From positions 186,001 through 250,000 of the forward strand of contig CBDCVV010000021.1 of assembly GCA_965223235.1 (NCBI GenBank): DNA of 64,000 nucleotides. Reading direction: 5' to 3'. The stretch is from UBA2589 sp965223235 (lineage in GTDB: Bacteria > Gemmatimonadota > Gemmatimonadetes > Longimicrobiales > Gaopeijiaceae). Within the stretch, counting starts at the first letter, position 1; the number at the start of each line of letters is the position of its first letter. The translations under genes and the position numbers were made by a program. The notes under the pieces are model-generated. The model was not told the origin of the DNA, made no database searches, and saw only the letters and a list, made by a program, of their open reading frames with translations. Shown here in pieces: positions 34,527 through 44,123 of the stretch.

Positions 34527-34971
34527 CCCTGGCCTCCGAGACGAAAGCGTCGAGGCGCTCAGGCTCGAATCCCATGCTCCGGTCGACTTCCTCCCCGTCC
34601 TTGAACAGGACGATGGTAGGAATGCTTCGGATTTCGTAGCGCTGGGCTACCTCGGGGGCCGCGTCGGTGTCGACTTTGGCCACGAGAAGCGCACCCATAT
34701 TCTGCCGAGCGATCTCGTCGATATGGGGAGCGACCATCTTGCACGGCGCGCACCAATCCGCGTAGAAGTCGACCAAGACGGGGGCCCCCGCCCCCAAAAC
34801 CGTCTCGTCGAAGTCCTCCTGACCCACTTTCACAGGCCGATCCAACAAGGTCGGCCTATCGCAGTGCGAGCAGGCTGGTCGATCGGCAGCGTGCTCGAGA
34901 GCTACGGTGTAGAGCTCTGCACAGAAGCCACATCGTAGTGTGACCGACTTCGCGGGTTGTTCATCGTTCAC
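34519..34971 (-). CDS. trxC: Thioredoxin with N-terminal zinc ribbon (Trx2/TrxC type)
   Basis: A 150-residue disulfide reductase. The N-terminal 45 residues carry two CxxC pairs (CGFC and CSHC) that form a zinc ribbon as in thioredoxin 2. The thioredoxin domain follows with the active site WCAPCK near residue 73 and the cis-Pro segment IRSIPTIVLF. Cytoplasmic; no signal peptide. It is first in the run leading into argR. Confidence 0.92.
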   Translation of the reverse strand: MNDEQPAKSVTLRCGFCAELYTVALEHAADRPACSHCDRPTLLDRPVKVGQEDFDETVLGAGAPVLVDFYADWCAPCKMVAPHIDEIARQNMGALLVAKVDTDAAPEVAQRYEIRSIPTIVLFKDGEEVDRSMGFEPERLDAFVSEARGE

Positions 34972-35004
34972 GGAAAGTCGTTCGTTTCGCTCAGCTAGAG
35001 TGGG

Positions 35005-37812
35005 CTAGAAGATGTCGTACTTCAGACGCAGCATCGCGAACCGGCCGACAGCCGGGACCCCGACGAAGGAACGGTAAGCCGAGTCGAAGATGTTCGACAC
35101 GCTCAGCTGAGCCGTGACTCCGCTGCCCGGGATCCGGTACCCCATGTTCACATCCACGAGCCCGTATCCGGCCACACACTCTTCGTCGAAGAGGCCGCCT
35201 CGGTCCCCTGTCACGCATTCGGTGCCCACGAAGCCAGCCGACTCCGCCGGGAACTGCTTTTGCAGACGGAGGAGCGCACCCGCGTTGAAGCCTTCGGCCG
35301 AATTCCGGTATTGCAGCCCGAGGGTTCCCTTCGCCTTGGGAGCGTTCAGGGCGATCGGGTATTCGACGGATGAGAAGTAGTCGTCGCTGACCCACGACAT
35401 GGTGCCGGTCGCGGTCCACTCGTCGTTCAAGAACATCTGCAAGGCCACGTCGAAGCCGGTGAGGTCGATATCACCGACGTTCCGATACCCTAGCACGAGT
35501 TCCGGGCCGCGTTGGTTGACCTGATCCGATGCGGCGACACCGACCGGGAGCCCTCCCAACGCAGTGGCGATCTGCGGAATGGCGACACCCGCTTCCGCCG
35601 TCGCGGTCGCGAGCGCTGTACCCGGATCCATCCCCTGTCCCACGTAGAACGCGGTGAGCCCAGCCACGAAGTCGTTGGCGATAAAGCCGGGGATCGCCTC
35701 ACCCTGGAGAACGAGCAGCGGGTTCTGCACCACGAGCGGGGAGACGAAGTTGTTCTTCTTCATGTAGTAGCCCGACGCGTCGATTCGGAATCGATCGTCG
35801 AAAACGCCGGTCCAGCCAAGCTCGAAGGACTCGGTGTTGCTCTCTTCCACCACCGGCAACGCCGGGAGCGAGCCTTGCGCGATCGCGAAGCGATTCCCGG
35901 TCGCGTCGAGTCCGAGGAGTGGTACATCGGAGGACGACGGCGAGAGTCCCGCCAAGATCGGGATGTAGTGAGCCGGCAGCGCCCCTTGAGCTGCGAGCAC
36001 GCCTACCCCGAGCTGCCACGCCACCGCCGGGTCCGCCGGCAAGACTTGGTCGGCCCCACTGGGGTTGAAGGGCGAGAGCATTCCCATGAGGCTGCCGTCC
36101 GGATTCTGGAAGCCATACCCAGTCGAACCCGTGCCGTACGCTCTTGTGTTGTACCCCAAGGGCCCGATCGGCGGCGGAGCCGCACCACCACTGATGTCGA
36201 GGAAGAAGTTCAGCGACGACGGTGTCGAGAACGCTCGATTGTACGAGAAGCGGAGGCTTTGCTGCTCGGCGGGCTTGAAGACGAGCGACGCCCTCGGTGA
36301 CCAGACCGACTCGGGGAGGAGGGAATGGCTGTCCGTCCTCAACGCCGCGATGAAGTCGAACTGGTCCGAGAGGATCGTCTTGGACTGCAGGTAAATCCCC
36401 CACTCGTTCATGTTGTCATTCGCCTCGTACGTCCCGTTGACCGTTCCCCCGGTCTCGGGACGTGTTGCGAAGTAATCGAAGCCGTAGGTGAAGTCCTGAC
36501 GCCCATCGGCCATGCTGAAACCGTGCTGGATCTGCCCCACCGTAAGCGTCGATTGGTCGACGAGCGGGACACCATCTCGGAGAAGCCAACTCTGGCCGGC
36601 GTCACTCGTGTTGTAGTAGATCTGCGCGAAGAGTCGGTCGTACGTGGTCTTGAGCTGGAAGAACTGGTAAACCCAGTCGTCCGTCTGACCTGCGCCGAGC
36701 CCCGTGAGCTCTACGCCACTCGCATTCGTGTAGCCGTACGTCCCGACCATCGTGCCACGATCCGAGAAGCGCCAATCGGCCCGACCTTCGAAGCTGTATC
36801 GCTCAATGTCGAAATCGCGCAGTCCCACCCGCTCGCACGCGATCTGTGCGAGAGAGGTCGGGAGGCCCCGCAGCACCTTGTCATCGATGCACGCCTGCGG
36901 GTCGGCGATGGCCGCACTACGGGCGGCCGCCTCGGTCGGGTCGGTGTACTCCCACTCGTTCCCCGTGAGGTACTGCCCGGAAACTTTGACGCCGAAGTCG
37001 TCATCGAGGAGGAATGCGGACCGGAAGGCACCTTGGAAGACACTCCTCTCGCCCCCTCCCACCGATACCGAGGTTCCCTGCTCATCCAGCGGTGACTTCG
37101 TAATGATGTGGACGACACCGTTCGCGGTATTCGGCCCGTACAGAGCAGATCCCGGACCCAAGACGACCTCGATGCGATCCACATCCTCCTCAATGGTGGG
37201 GATGAAGTGCATCAGGTTCACCCGAAGAGAAGGCACCCCAGCCAGACGGTTGTCCGACAGCATGTGGAGGGCACCGGAGAAGATGTTGTTGAAGCCTCGC
37301 ACGGTGACGTTCGTGGACTGCACCCCCTGAGTAATGATGTCCACACCAGGCGCGGGACGAAGCTGATCCGCGATGCTCGGCGCCGGTCGCTCCTCGATCT
37401 GGGCGGAGCTCAACGTGTAGGTCATGGGAGCCGCTTCACTCGCCCGCTCCTGGACCCCTCGTCGGGGAGTCACGACGAAGCCATCGATCTCCAGCGCCTT
37501 CGTCGGAAGTCGGATGTCGTACGTCGTGGTCTGGCCGGCCGACACGGTGATTCCGTAGTACGTCTCACCCCGAGAGGCCACGTGGGTCACGTGCAGGTCG
37601 TACGTGCCCGCCGGCAGCGAGAGCCGGTAGATACCACCGTTGTCGGCCAACGCGGAGCCACCCCCACCCTGCACAGCGACCGTCGCTTGCCCTAACGGCG
37701 CACCGGCTTGGTCGGTGATTCGGCCAGTCAACGTGCCTTGTTGGGCGGCAACGGCCTGACCGAGAAACAGAAGTCCGGCGACGAGTGGCAGCGCTCGAAG
37801 GAATCGAGTCAT
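35005..37812 (-). CDS. TonB-dependent receptor with carboxypeptidase-regulatory-like N-terminal domain
   Basis: A 935-residue outer-membrane receptor. It has a signal peptide (ALPLVAGLLFLGQAVAAQ), then a CarboxypepD_reg-like domain (GTLTGRITDQAGAPLGQATV to about residue 105). The plug follows (SIADQLRPAPGVDI, VRGFNNIFSGA, VLGPGSALYGPNTANGVV) and then a barrel ending in MLRLKYDIF with terminal Phe. The layout is like SusC-type importers, but no SusD partner is adjacent, so the ligand is unknown. Start ATG 37812, immediately before the signal peptide. Confidence 0.9.
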   Translation of the reverse strand: MTRFLRALPLVAGLLFLGQAVAAQQGTLTGRITDQAGAPLGQATVAVQGGGGSALADNGGIYRLSLPAGTYDLHVTHVASRGETYYGITVSAGQTTTYDIRLPTKALEIDGFVVTPRRGVQERASEAAPMTYTLSSAQIEERPAPSIADQLRPAPGVDIITQGVQSTNVTVRGFNNIFSGALHMLSDNRLAGVPSLRVNLMHFIPTIEEDVDRIEVVLGPGSALYGPNTANGVVHIITKSPLDEQGTSVSVGGGERSVFQGAFRSAFLLDDDFGVKVSGQYLTGNEWEYTDPTEAAARSAAIADPQACIDDKVLRGLPTSLAQIACERVGLRDFDIERYSFEGRADWRFSDRGTMVGTYGYTNASGVELTGLGAGQTDDWVYQFFQLKTTYDRLFAQIYYNTSDAGQSWLLRDGVPLVDQSTLTVGQIQHGFSMADGRQDFTYGFDYFATRPETGGTVNGTYEANDNMNEWGIYLQSKTILSDQFDFIAALRTDSHSLLPESVWSPRASLVFKPAEQQSLRFSYNRAFSTPSSLNFFLDISGGAAPPPIGPLGYNTRAYGTGSTGYGFQNPDGSLMGMLSPFNPSGADQVLPADPAVAWQLGVGVLAAQGALPAHYIPILAGLSPSSSDVPLLGLDATGNRFAIAQGSLPALPVVEESNTESFELGWTGVFDDRFRIDASGYYMKKNNFVSPLVVQNPLLVLQGEAIPGFIANDFVAGLTAFYVGQGMDPGTALATATAEAGVAIPQIATALGGLPVGVAASDQVNQRGPELVLGYRNVGDIDLTGFDVALQMFLNDEWTATGTMSWVSDDYFSSVEYPIALNAPKAKGTLGLQYRNSAEGFNAGALLRLQKQFPAESAGFVGTECVTGDRGGLFDEECVAGYGLVDVNMGYRIPGSGVTAQLSVSNIFDSAYRSFVGVPAVGRFAMLRLKYDIF

Positions 37813-37978
37813 GATGGCGTCCTCGAACAGAGGTGTGTCCGGCGGGTGAACTCAGGCCCAACGTAGGACTGTAAAGCTAGCGGCCGCAATCGTTTTTGAA
37901 GCAAGAGCCGACCGCGATTCGATGCACTCCAGGGGTGCCGGTGGCGCCGAACAGCCGCACGCGCCAAGATCTCCAACC

Positions 37979-38944
37979 ATGCCACCCGAAGCCTTCTCGA
38001 CCGACCGCCTCGCGCAGGCGCGCGCGCGCATCGAAGGGTCCGTTCATCGCACGCCGCTGCTCCACTCCCGGACGCTATCCAACCGGACGGGCACCGAGAT
38101 CTGGTTGAAGTGCGAAAACCTTCAAAAAACAGGGGCCTTCAAGGTGCGAGGCGCCCTCAATCGGATCTCTAGGTTGACTCCGGAAGAACGGAGGCGGGGC
38201 GTCTCGACGATCTCTGCTGGGAATCACGCGCAAGCCGTCGCGTGGGCTGCTTCCTCCCTGGGGGTCGCTAGCGTCGTCGTGATGCCGGAATCGGCATCTC
38301 CGACGAAGGTGAAGGCGTCTCGGGAGTACGGAGCGGAAGTCATCTTGCACGGCAACGCCGCACAAGCGTTCGAGAAGGTGGCGGAGATCACCGAGAAGCG
38401 AGGCCTGACGTTCCTACACCCCTTCGACGACGAAGACGTGGTAGCGGGACACGCTTCGTGTGGCACCGAGATCGTAGAAGACCTCCCCGACGTCGATCGG
38501 GTCATTGTCCCCGTAGGCGGGGGCGGTCTTTCGTCTGGGATCGCCGTCGCTCTCAGCGCGGCAAAGTCCACGGCCGAACTATGGGGCGTGGAGCCAGAGG
38601 GTGCGGGGGCCATGCACCTTAGCTTCGAGAGAGGAGCGCCTCAACGAATCGACCAGGTGGAGTCGGTGGCGGACGGTTTGGGAGCGCCGATGGCCGGACG
38701 GCTCAACTACGAGATCCTCCGCGAACGAGCGGAAGGAATCGCACTTGTGAACGACGAGTCGATCCTGCGTGCGATGAGGCTCATCTTGGAGCGGACGAAG
38801 CTTCTGGTGGAGCCGTCGGGGGCCGCCGGACTCGCGGCGCTCCTCACAGGAGTGATCCCCGTGGCCGGAGGCCGGACGGTTCTCGTCCTGAGCGGAGGGA
38901 ATGTGGATCTCGACCGTCTTCCCACGTTGCTCGGCAGCGGCTGA
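37979..38944 (+). CDS. PLP-dependent threonine/serine dehydratase (catabolic-type, no ACT domain)
   Basis: Predicted to deaminate threonine or serine to the 2-oxoacid, though serine racemase activity is possible in this family. The 321-residue fold-type II protein has the Schiff-base Lys in KTGAFKVRGA, SAGNHAQAVAWA, the phosphate-binding loop VGGGGLSSG and LSGGNVD near the end. It lacks the C-terminal regulatory domain of biosynthetic IlvA, so isoleucine feedback is not expected. ATG 37979 fits homology. Its TGA shares one base with the start of the next gene (TGATG). Confidence 0.9.
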   Translation: MPPEAFSTDRLAQARARIEGSVHRTPLLHSRTLSNRTGTEIWLKCENLQKTGAFKVRGALNRISRLTPEERRRGVSTISAGNHAQAVAWAASSLGVASVVVMPESASPTKVKASREYGAEVILHGNAAQAFEKVAEITEKRGLTFLHPFDDEDVVAGHASCGTEIVEDLPDVDRVIVPVGGGGLSSGIAVALSAAKSTAELWGVEPEGAGAMHLSFERGAPQRIDQVESVADGLGAPMAGRLNYEILRERAEGIALVNDESILRAMRLILERTKLLVEPSGAAGLAALLTGVIPVAGGRTVLVLSGGNVDLDRLPTLLGSG

Positions 38945-39732
38945 TGTGCCGCCTCGTCGCCTACGCGGGCCCCACTCTCTCGCTCGACACACTCGTCTTC
39001 GGCGGAGATCACTCTCTATACCGACAGAGCTGGGCGCCTCGAGAGCTCTTGTCAGGCTCGGTGAACGCTGACGGATACGGGGTCGCGTGGTACAACGCGG
39101 ACCGGGTGTCCCGGCTCGTGGACCCGAGACCGATCTGGCACGAGGGCGAACTCGAAGGAACGCTGGGCGCGCTCGACTCCGAGATGGCCATCGCTTCCTT
39201 GCGCAACGGAACCCCGGGTCTGCCTGTCGACCGATCGTCCCTGATCCCGATGACGCACGATCGATGGACGTTCGTCCTCAACGGCTTCGTGCCGAGCTTC
39301 CGCTCGCGATACATGCGAAGGCTCAGAAGTCGTCTGCCCGACGAACTGTACGCGGAGTTGACGGGGGTCTCCGACACCGAGACGCTCTTCCTCCTAACCG
39401 TCGCGAAGCTCCGAGAGGGCGCCACCTCACTGGAGGCCCTGCAAAGCACGGTAGCGGCGGTCGCGGCTGAAGCGGTCGACGAAGAGGCTCAGCTGAACAT
39501 GGTCCTGTCGGACGGAGCGACTGTGTGCGCACTTCGAACCGCAACCGCCACCCGGGAGGGCGCACCCACGAACTCGCTCTACCTCGCGGAGGCGCCGAAA
39601 GTCACTGCGAAAGGCGTGGTCCTCGCCTCGGAGCCACTGGACACGAGCGAGGCGTGGAGGACGGTACCGCCGCACAGTTGGGTCGATTTCGGACGAGATG
39701 GACAGGTCACGACGGGCACGCTCGGCCCCTGA
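38944..39732 (+). CDS. Class II glutamine amidotransferase (EgtC/YafJ-like)
   Basis: An N-terminal-nucleophile hydrolase of 262 residues. Cys2 directly after the initiator Met (MCRLVAYAG) is the nucleophile. NADGYGVAWY and the later FVLNGFVPSF segment form the glutamine site. It resembles EgtC, which removes glutamate in ergothioneine synthesis, but no egtB or egtD is present in the window, so the substrate is open. It overlaps the dehydratase stop by one base. Confidence 0.85.
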   Translation: MCRLVAYAGPTLSLDTLVFGGDHSLYRQSWAPRELLSGSVNADGYGVAWYNADRVSRLVDPRPIWHEGELEGTLGALDSEMAIASLRNGTPGLPVDRSSLIPMTHDRWTFVLNGFVPSFRSRYMRRLRSRLPDELYAELTGVSDTETLFLLTVAKLREGATSLEALQSTVAAVAAEAVDEEAQLNMVLSDGATVCALRTATATREGAPTNSLYLAEAPKVTAKGVVLASEPLDTSEAWRTVPPHSWVDFGRDGQVTTGTLGP

Positions 39733-39738
39733 CCGGCC

Positions 39739-40209
39739 CTAGTCTACATCGATGAGCTGAAGCTCGAAGACCATCGTCGCTCCAGGAGGTACATCCCCGC
39801 TCCCGGTCGACCCGTACCCCAACCTCGGCGGAACGACGAGTCGACGCGTCCCTCCCCTCTTCATTCCCACGATCCCCTCATTCCACCCTCGAATTACCTC
39901 GCGGCCACCCAGCCTGAGGTGATACGGATCCCCGCCTAAGGAGGCGTCGAAGACTGTCCCGTCGGGCAGCCAACCGACGTAGTGCACCCACACCCGGCTA
40001 GTCCGCCGCGCCACGGGTCCTTCCCCGACGACTACGTCGAGGGTGTACAGTCCCGACTCACTCAACTCGAAGTCGGAGAGATCGATGCTCAGCTCAGGGG
40101 CATAGAAGAGCTTCGCGGGGTCGGACATTTCGGCTGCCGGAGGTGCGGGGGAGGATCCTCCCCCGCACCCGAGCGCAACCAGACAAATCGGTAAGAAACG
40201 GATGATCAA
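39739..40209 (-). CDS. FKBP-type peptidyl-prolyl cis-trans isomerase, lipoprotein
   Basis: A 156-residue folding catalyst outside the inner membrane. The lipobox CLVALGC gives a lipid anchor. The FKBP domain shows VWVHYVGWLPDGTVFDAS, VIRGWNEGIVGMKRGGTRRL and PPRLGYGSTGSGDVPPGATMVFE in its C-terminal part. Start TTG 40207-40209 overlaps the mdh stop (TTGA) and places the signal peptide at the N-terminus; a longer frame upstream is Arg-rich and out of keeping with a leader. Confidence 0.88.
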   Translation of the reverse strand: MIIRFLPICLVALGCGGGSSPAPPAAEMSDPAKLFYAPELSIDLSDFELSESGLYTLDVVVGEGPVARRTSRVWVHYVGWLPDGTVFDASLGGDPYHLRLGGREVIRGWNEGIVGMKRGGTRRLVVPPRLGYGSTGSGDVPPGATMVFELQLIDVD

Positions 40210-41153
40210 CCCGCCGCCTCCAACTCCTTTAGCTTCGCCACGGTCGAGGTCACGTGATTCGCGCTCGTCGCCAGCGCTGCCTGTTCGTCGGCGTCGAGGT
40301 CGACTTCGAGAATCCGCTCGAGACCCGACTCGCCGAGAAGGCAGGGGACCCCGAGAAAGAGATCGTTGAAGCCGTACTCGCCCTGGAGCCACGCGGCGCA
40401 CGGTAGGATGCGACGCTTGTCCTTCACGATCGCCTCTGCCATCTGCACCGCGGCGGCGGCGGGCGCGTAGTAGGCACTCCCCGTCTTCAAGTAAGCAACG
40501 ATCTCACCGCCACCCTTCCTCGTACGCTCGACGAGGGCATCGATGCGGTCTTGATCCAAGAGCTGCGTGAGCGGGATTCCGCTTACGGATGTGTAGCTCG
40601 CGAGCGGGACCATCGTGTCTCCATGCCCACCGAGCACCAGCGCCTGAATGTCCTCGATCGACACATCGAGTTCGAGCCCGATGAACGAGCGATACCGAGC
40701 CGTGTCCAAGACGCCCGCCATTCCGATCACGCGCTCTCGGGGGAAGCCCGTTGTCTCGAGGGCGACCTGGGCCATCACATCGAGGGGGTTCGTCACCATG
40801 ATGACGATCGAGTCCGGGGCCACGCGCTTGATCTCGGCGCTGACCGAGCGAATCACGTTGGCGTTCGTCTTCAGAAGATCGTCACGGCTCATGCCTGGCT
40901 TACGTGCGATGCCTGCTGTGACGATGAAGATCGAGGAGCCCGCTGCGGCCTCGTAGTCGTTCGTTCCAATGATCCGTGAGTCGAACCCTTCGATGGGAGC
41001 GCTTTCCCACTGGTCGAGGCCCTTCCCCTGCGGAATCCCGTCCGCGATGTCGACAAGCACGACCTCTCGGGCCAGCTCTTTCTGGGACAGCAGCTGCGAG
41101 CAGGTGGCACCGACGTGCCCAGCTCCGACCACCGTGATCTTCTTCACACTCAT
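40206..41153 (-). CDS. mdh: Malate dehydrogenase (LDH-like type)
   Basis: NAD-dependent oxidation of malate to oxaloacetate in the TCA cycle. The 315-residue protein has the nucleotide loop VVGAGHVGATCS, GIARKPGMSRDDLL with substrate-binding Arg residues, VTNPLDVM and the catalytic His in GGHGDTMVPL. The Arg in ARKPGMSR favours malate over lactate. Its stop overlaps the FKBP start. Confidence 0.95.
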   Translation of the reverse strand: MSVKKITVVGAGHVGATCSQLLSQKELAREVVLVDIADGIPQGKGLDQWESAPIEGFDSRIIGTNDYEAAAGSSIFIVTAGIARKPGMSRDDLLKTNANVIRSVSAEIKRVAPDSIVIMVTNPLDVMAQVALETTGFPRERVIGMAGVLDTARYRSFIGLELDVSIEDIQALVLGGHGDTMVPLASYTSVSGIPLTQLLDQDRIDALVERTRKGGGEIVAYLKTGSAYYAPAAAAVQMAEAIVKDKRRILPCAAWLQGEYGFNDLFLGVPCLLGESGLERILEVDLDADEQAALATSANHVTSTVAKLKELEAAG

Positions 41154-41281
41154 GAGAACAAATCCGCTCCGCGGGGGTGATGGTTACTCGGAATTTGCGC
41201 GACAAACGGGTCGCGCTTCAGGAGTATAACGAGGGGTGCCGAGAGGTCTACCCGCGGCACCCGGATCTCCCGAGGAGAGCC

Positions 41282-42280
41282 TCAGCCCCCGGTCTGGGAA
41301 AGCGCCACCAAGCCTCCGGAACCGGCGTCACTCCCCTGGATCAGGTAGTGCCGTTCCGGTTTGATACGCAGCGTCTCTTCGATCAGCGGTACGAGCGGCT
41401 CTCCGGCACGCAGCGGGTCGCGGAGATTCGTCTGGATACTCCCGAAGAGACACGGTCTCAGGAAGCCGTCGGCCGTAAGCCGCATCCGATTGCACCGTTC
41501 GCAGTAGTTGTGGCTCATGGGGGTGATCACCCCGATCGTGCCTGGCGCACCGGCGAACCGGTGGTATACCGCCGGACCGTTCCCGAACGGCCCGGGAACG
41601 GGCTCGAGCGCCTCGATACTCCTCAGCTTTCTCAGGACTTCGGCGCACGAGACGAAGTTCTTTGCGCTCAGATCGAGATTCGCCGTCGTCGGCATCATTT
41701 CGATGAACCGCACGTGCCACGGGCGTTCACGGGTGATCGCCGCGAATTCCTCGATCTCGTCGTCGTTCTGACCTCGAATCAGCACGACGTTGATCTTGAT
41801 CGGTGAGAAGCCGGCTTCCTCGGCCGCGTCCAACCCTTCCATGATGCGCCCAAAAGAGTTCGGTCGGCGCGCGATCGCATCGACCCGATCGGGTTGGAGC
41901 GAATCGAGCGATACGTTCAGCCGCTCGACACCCGCGGCGCGCAGTGCGTCCGCTTGGTCGGCGAGGAGTACCGCGTTCGTGGATAGAGATAGATCGTCGA
42001 TCCCCGGCACTGCCGAGATCTTTCGCACGAGTTCGGGGAGGTCCCGGCGCACGAGTGGCTCGCCGCCTGTGATCCGCACCCTCCGCAGGCCCATCCCTGC
42101 CATGGTACGGACAATGCTCTCGATCTCTTCGTACGAGAGCAGCTCGTCCCGACGGAGCCAATCCATCCCCTCCAACGGCATGCAGTAGACGCACCTGAGG
42201 TTGCACTTGTCTGTCACCGAAACGCGCAGGTACTCGACCCGCCTCCCGAAGGTGTCCTTCATCGGGGTGCGCCCACTCAT
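41282..42280 (-). CDS. moaA: GTP 3',8-cyclase MoaA
   Basis: Radical SAM enzyme for the first step of molybdenum cofactor synthesis. The 332-residue protein has the SAM cluster CNLRCVYC near residue 27, GGEPLVRRDL, the second cluster YCERCNRMRLTADGFLRPC near 255-275 and the conserved C-terminal Gly-Gly. The ATG overlaps the moaE stop (ATGA). Gene order is moaD-moaE-moaA. Confidence 0.96.
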   Translation of the reverse strand: MSGRTPMKDTFGRRVEYLRVSVTDKCNLRCVYCMPLEGMDWLRRDELLSYEEIESIVRTMAGMGLRRVRITGGEPLVRRDLPELVRKISAVPGIDDLSLSTNAVLLADQADALRAAGVERLNVSLDSLQPDRVDAIARRPNSFGRIMEGLDAAEEAGFSPIKINVVLIRGQNDDEIEEFAAITRERPWHVRFIEMMPTTANLDLSAKNFVSCAEVLRKLRSIEALEPVPGPFGNGPAVYHRFAGAPGTIGVITPMSHNYCERCNRMRLTADGFLRPCLFGSIQTNLRDPLRAGEPLVPLIEETLRIKPERHYLIQGSDAGSGGLVALSQTGG

Positions 42281-42729
42281 CGGCCGGCTCCGGTGCGACC
42301 GGTCCCAGGCGGTACTCTCCCGGCAACCCAGTCACGTGCTCCGTCCGAATACCATTCCTTCTTCCAAACCGGCAGTCGCTTCTTGATCTCCTCGATCACG
42401 TAGCGGGCCGCGTCGAAAGATTCGGCCCTGTGAGGACTCGAAGCGCAGATGGCCACCGAAGCTTCACCGATCCTGAGGTCTCCGATGCGGTGGACTACGT
42501 GGATTCGGTCCGAACCGAGGCGCCGCGCCGCCTCTTCGGCGATCTCAGTCAAGACCGGCTGGGCCATCTCTTCGTAAGCTTCGTAGGTCATCCCTTCGAC
42601 CGGACGCCCGTCGGCATGATTCCGCACGATACCGACGAAGAGCACCATGGCTCCATCACGAGGGTCTACCTCGGATCGCGCCATGGCCCCGATGTCGATC
42701 GGGTCCTTCGAGACCACCGCGGTCACCAC
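42277..42729 (-). CDS. moaE: Molybdopterin synthase catalytic subunit MoaE
   Basis: Large subunit that converts cyclic pyranopterin monophosphate to molybdopterin using MoaD thiocarboxylate. The 150-residue protein has GAMVLFVGIVRNHADGR near the start, HRIGDLRIGEASVAI and the catalytic-lysine block KKRLPVWKKEWYSDG. It follows moaD after 2 bases. Confidence 0.95.
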   Translation of the reverse strand: MVTAVVSKDPIDIGAMARSEVDPRDGAMVLFVGIVRNHADGRPVEGMTYEAYEEMAQPVLTEIAEEAARRLGSDRIHVVHRIGDLRIGEASVAICASSPHRAESFDAARYVIEEIKKRLPVWKKEWYSDGARDWVAGRVPPGTGRTGAGR

Positions 42730-42731
42730 GC

Positions 42732-42983
42732 TTACCCCCCGGCTACCGGCGGTATGAAAGCGACTTCATCGTTCTCGTGCAGCGGCTCATCAAGGAAGGC
42801 GTACGTGTGGTTCACCGCGATCGCAGGCTCTTCCGGGAGAGCGACAAAGGGGGCGCCTCGGCCCCTTAGCTCAGCCACCAGATCTCCGACTGTCGCGCCT
42901 TCCCCCACCTCGACGGTCAACTCTCCAAGCCCGAGCAGCTCGCGATACGACGCGAAGAAGCGGGTGTGTACTGAGAAGCTCAC
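42732..42983 (-). CDS. moaD: Molybdopterin synthase sulfur carrier MoaD
   Basis: An 83-residue ubiquitin-like protein ending in Gly-Gly (AFIPPVAGG), the site of thiocarboxylation. The GTG at 42981-42983 is preceded by TTGGAGG and gives VSFSVHTRFFASYRELLG, the normal MoaD beginning. A longer upstream frame lacks homology. First gene of the moaDEA set. Confidence 0.92.
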   Translation of the reverse strand: MSFSVHTRFFASYRELLGLGELTVEVGEGATVGDLVAELRGRGAPFVALPEEPAIAVNHTYAFLDEPLHENDEVAFIPPVAGG

Positions 42984-43071
42984 GAAGCGGTGCCTCCAAG
43001 GTGTGATACGTCCCGGTACATAGTGGAGCCCAAGGAAGCTCGTCAACGAGTCCGGAAGAATCGAGCTCGAA

Positions 43072-43629
43072 TCAACTGCCTCCTCCGCGCCGACCTCCCC
43101 TTCGTCGGCGGGACCCCTCGCGGGGCGAATCCCCGCGAATCGAGCGGACTCTGCGTCCCATCTGCTCGCGCAGCGACTGCAGCTGCAAGATTTGTAGAGG
43201 AGACAACACCTGCGCCAGCGCCTCTTGCTCTTCGGCGAACATCGTCGCCTCGTTCATCCGCAGCTGCTGGAGTCGTTCCACGACGACCGAAGCTCGGGCT
43301 TCTGCATCGGCGTCCCTGGTCTCGACCAACGCTTCCACGGATCGCCGCAGCTCGGCTTCTTCCCGGCCTAGCTCCCGCCGACGGAGATCATAACTCTGAA
43401 TGATCTCCGACAGCGCCTGTGACTCTTCTTCGGTCAATCCGAGGCGTTCCTTGGTCACGCGCGCCATCTGCGCACGGATCCGCTGCATCAACTCCTCTCG
43501 GTTCCGTTCCCCCCGCCGGCGCTCCTGCTGACCCTCGAGGGGAAGTGCAGCAATCGAGAGACAAGCCACGGTTAGCACGGCGACTCTGCGGCCGAGGGCC
43601 CACGACGGTGTCCACCAGCTGCGCGTCAT
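43072..43629 (-). CDS. Spy/CpxP-like exported protein
   Basis: A 185-residue secreted protein with a signal peptide (VAVLTVACLSIAALPLEGQ) and a largely helical, charged core. RVTKERLGLTEEESQAL and LSPLQILQLQSLREQMG match the LTxxQ-type repeats of Spy/CpxP-like periplasmic chaperones. A Gly/Arg-rich tail follows. It begins in the stop of the anti-sigma gene (ATGA), which suggests an envelope-stress regulon. Confidence 0.75.
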   Translation of the reverse strand: MTRSWWTPSWALGRRVAVLTVACLSIAALPLEGQQERRRGERNREELMQRIRAQMARVTKERLGLTEEESQALSEIIQSYDLRRRELGREEAELRRSVEALVETRDADAEARASVVVERLQQLRMNEATMFAEEQEALAQVLSPLQILQLQSLREQMGRRVRSIRGDSPREGSRRRRGGRRGGGS

Positions 43630-44123
43630 GCCGCACCTCCAATTCCCTCTGCCGAGAGCTCGTCGAGCAATTCGACGAGCGCCTCGTCCGACAGCTCTTC
43701 AAGCGACGGCGCGCCGGCGAAAAGACCGTCGTCGCTGCTCCAGAGTTCGCCTTCGTCCAACTCCGTGGCAAAGCCAGGCGCAACGGGTGGCATAGCCGTC
43801 GGTTCAGAAGACATCCCGATCCCGAGCGCGAGCGCCGCGACAGCGGCCGCGGAGATGCCCCACCAAGGTCGGAGCCGTCGCCGCTCGCGATCCCGATCCT
43901 GGGTGCGCTCCCGGCCGCGAATGGCCTGGAGCACCCGGTGCTCTAAGCCTCCCGGAGCCGAGCGACGGCTCGAGTGGACGACTCGCGCCAGCTGCTCTTC
44001 GAGAGCGCAATCCGAGCAGCTCTTCAGGTGCTCGTCGAGCGCCTGCTCGTCTTCGGCGTCCAACCTGCCTGACACACGGTCCGGCAGGAGGGTCAGGACG
44101 TCCTCACATTTCCGATCCGTCAT
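43626..44123 (-). CDS. Anti-sigma factor with zinc-finger domain
   Basis: A 165-residue membrane protein. The N-terminal zf-HC2-type domain has CEDVLTLLP, HLKSCSDCA (H-x3-C-x2-C), then one membrane helix (ISAAAVAALALGIGM) and an acidic extracytoplasmic tail. It should sequester the ECF sigma factor encoded directly upstream, whose stop overlaps its ATG. Confidence 0.85.
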   Translation of the reverse strand: MTDRKCEDVLTLLPDRVSGRLDAEDEQALDEHLKSCSDCALEEQLARVVHSSRRSAPGGLEHRVLQAIRGRERTQDRDRERRRLRPWWGISAAAVAALALGIGMSSEPTAMPPVAPGFATELDEGELWSSDDGLFAGAPSLEELSDEALVELLDELSAEGIGGAA

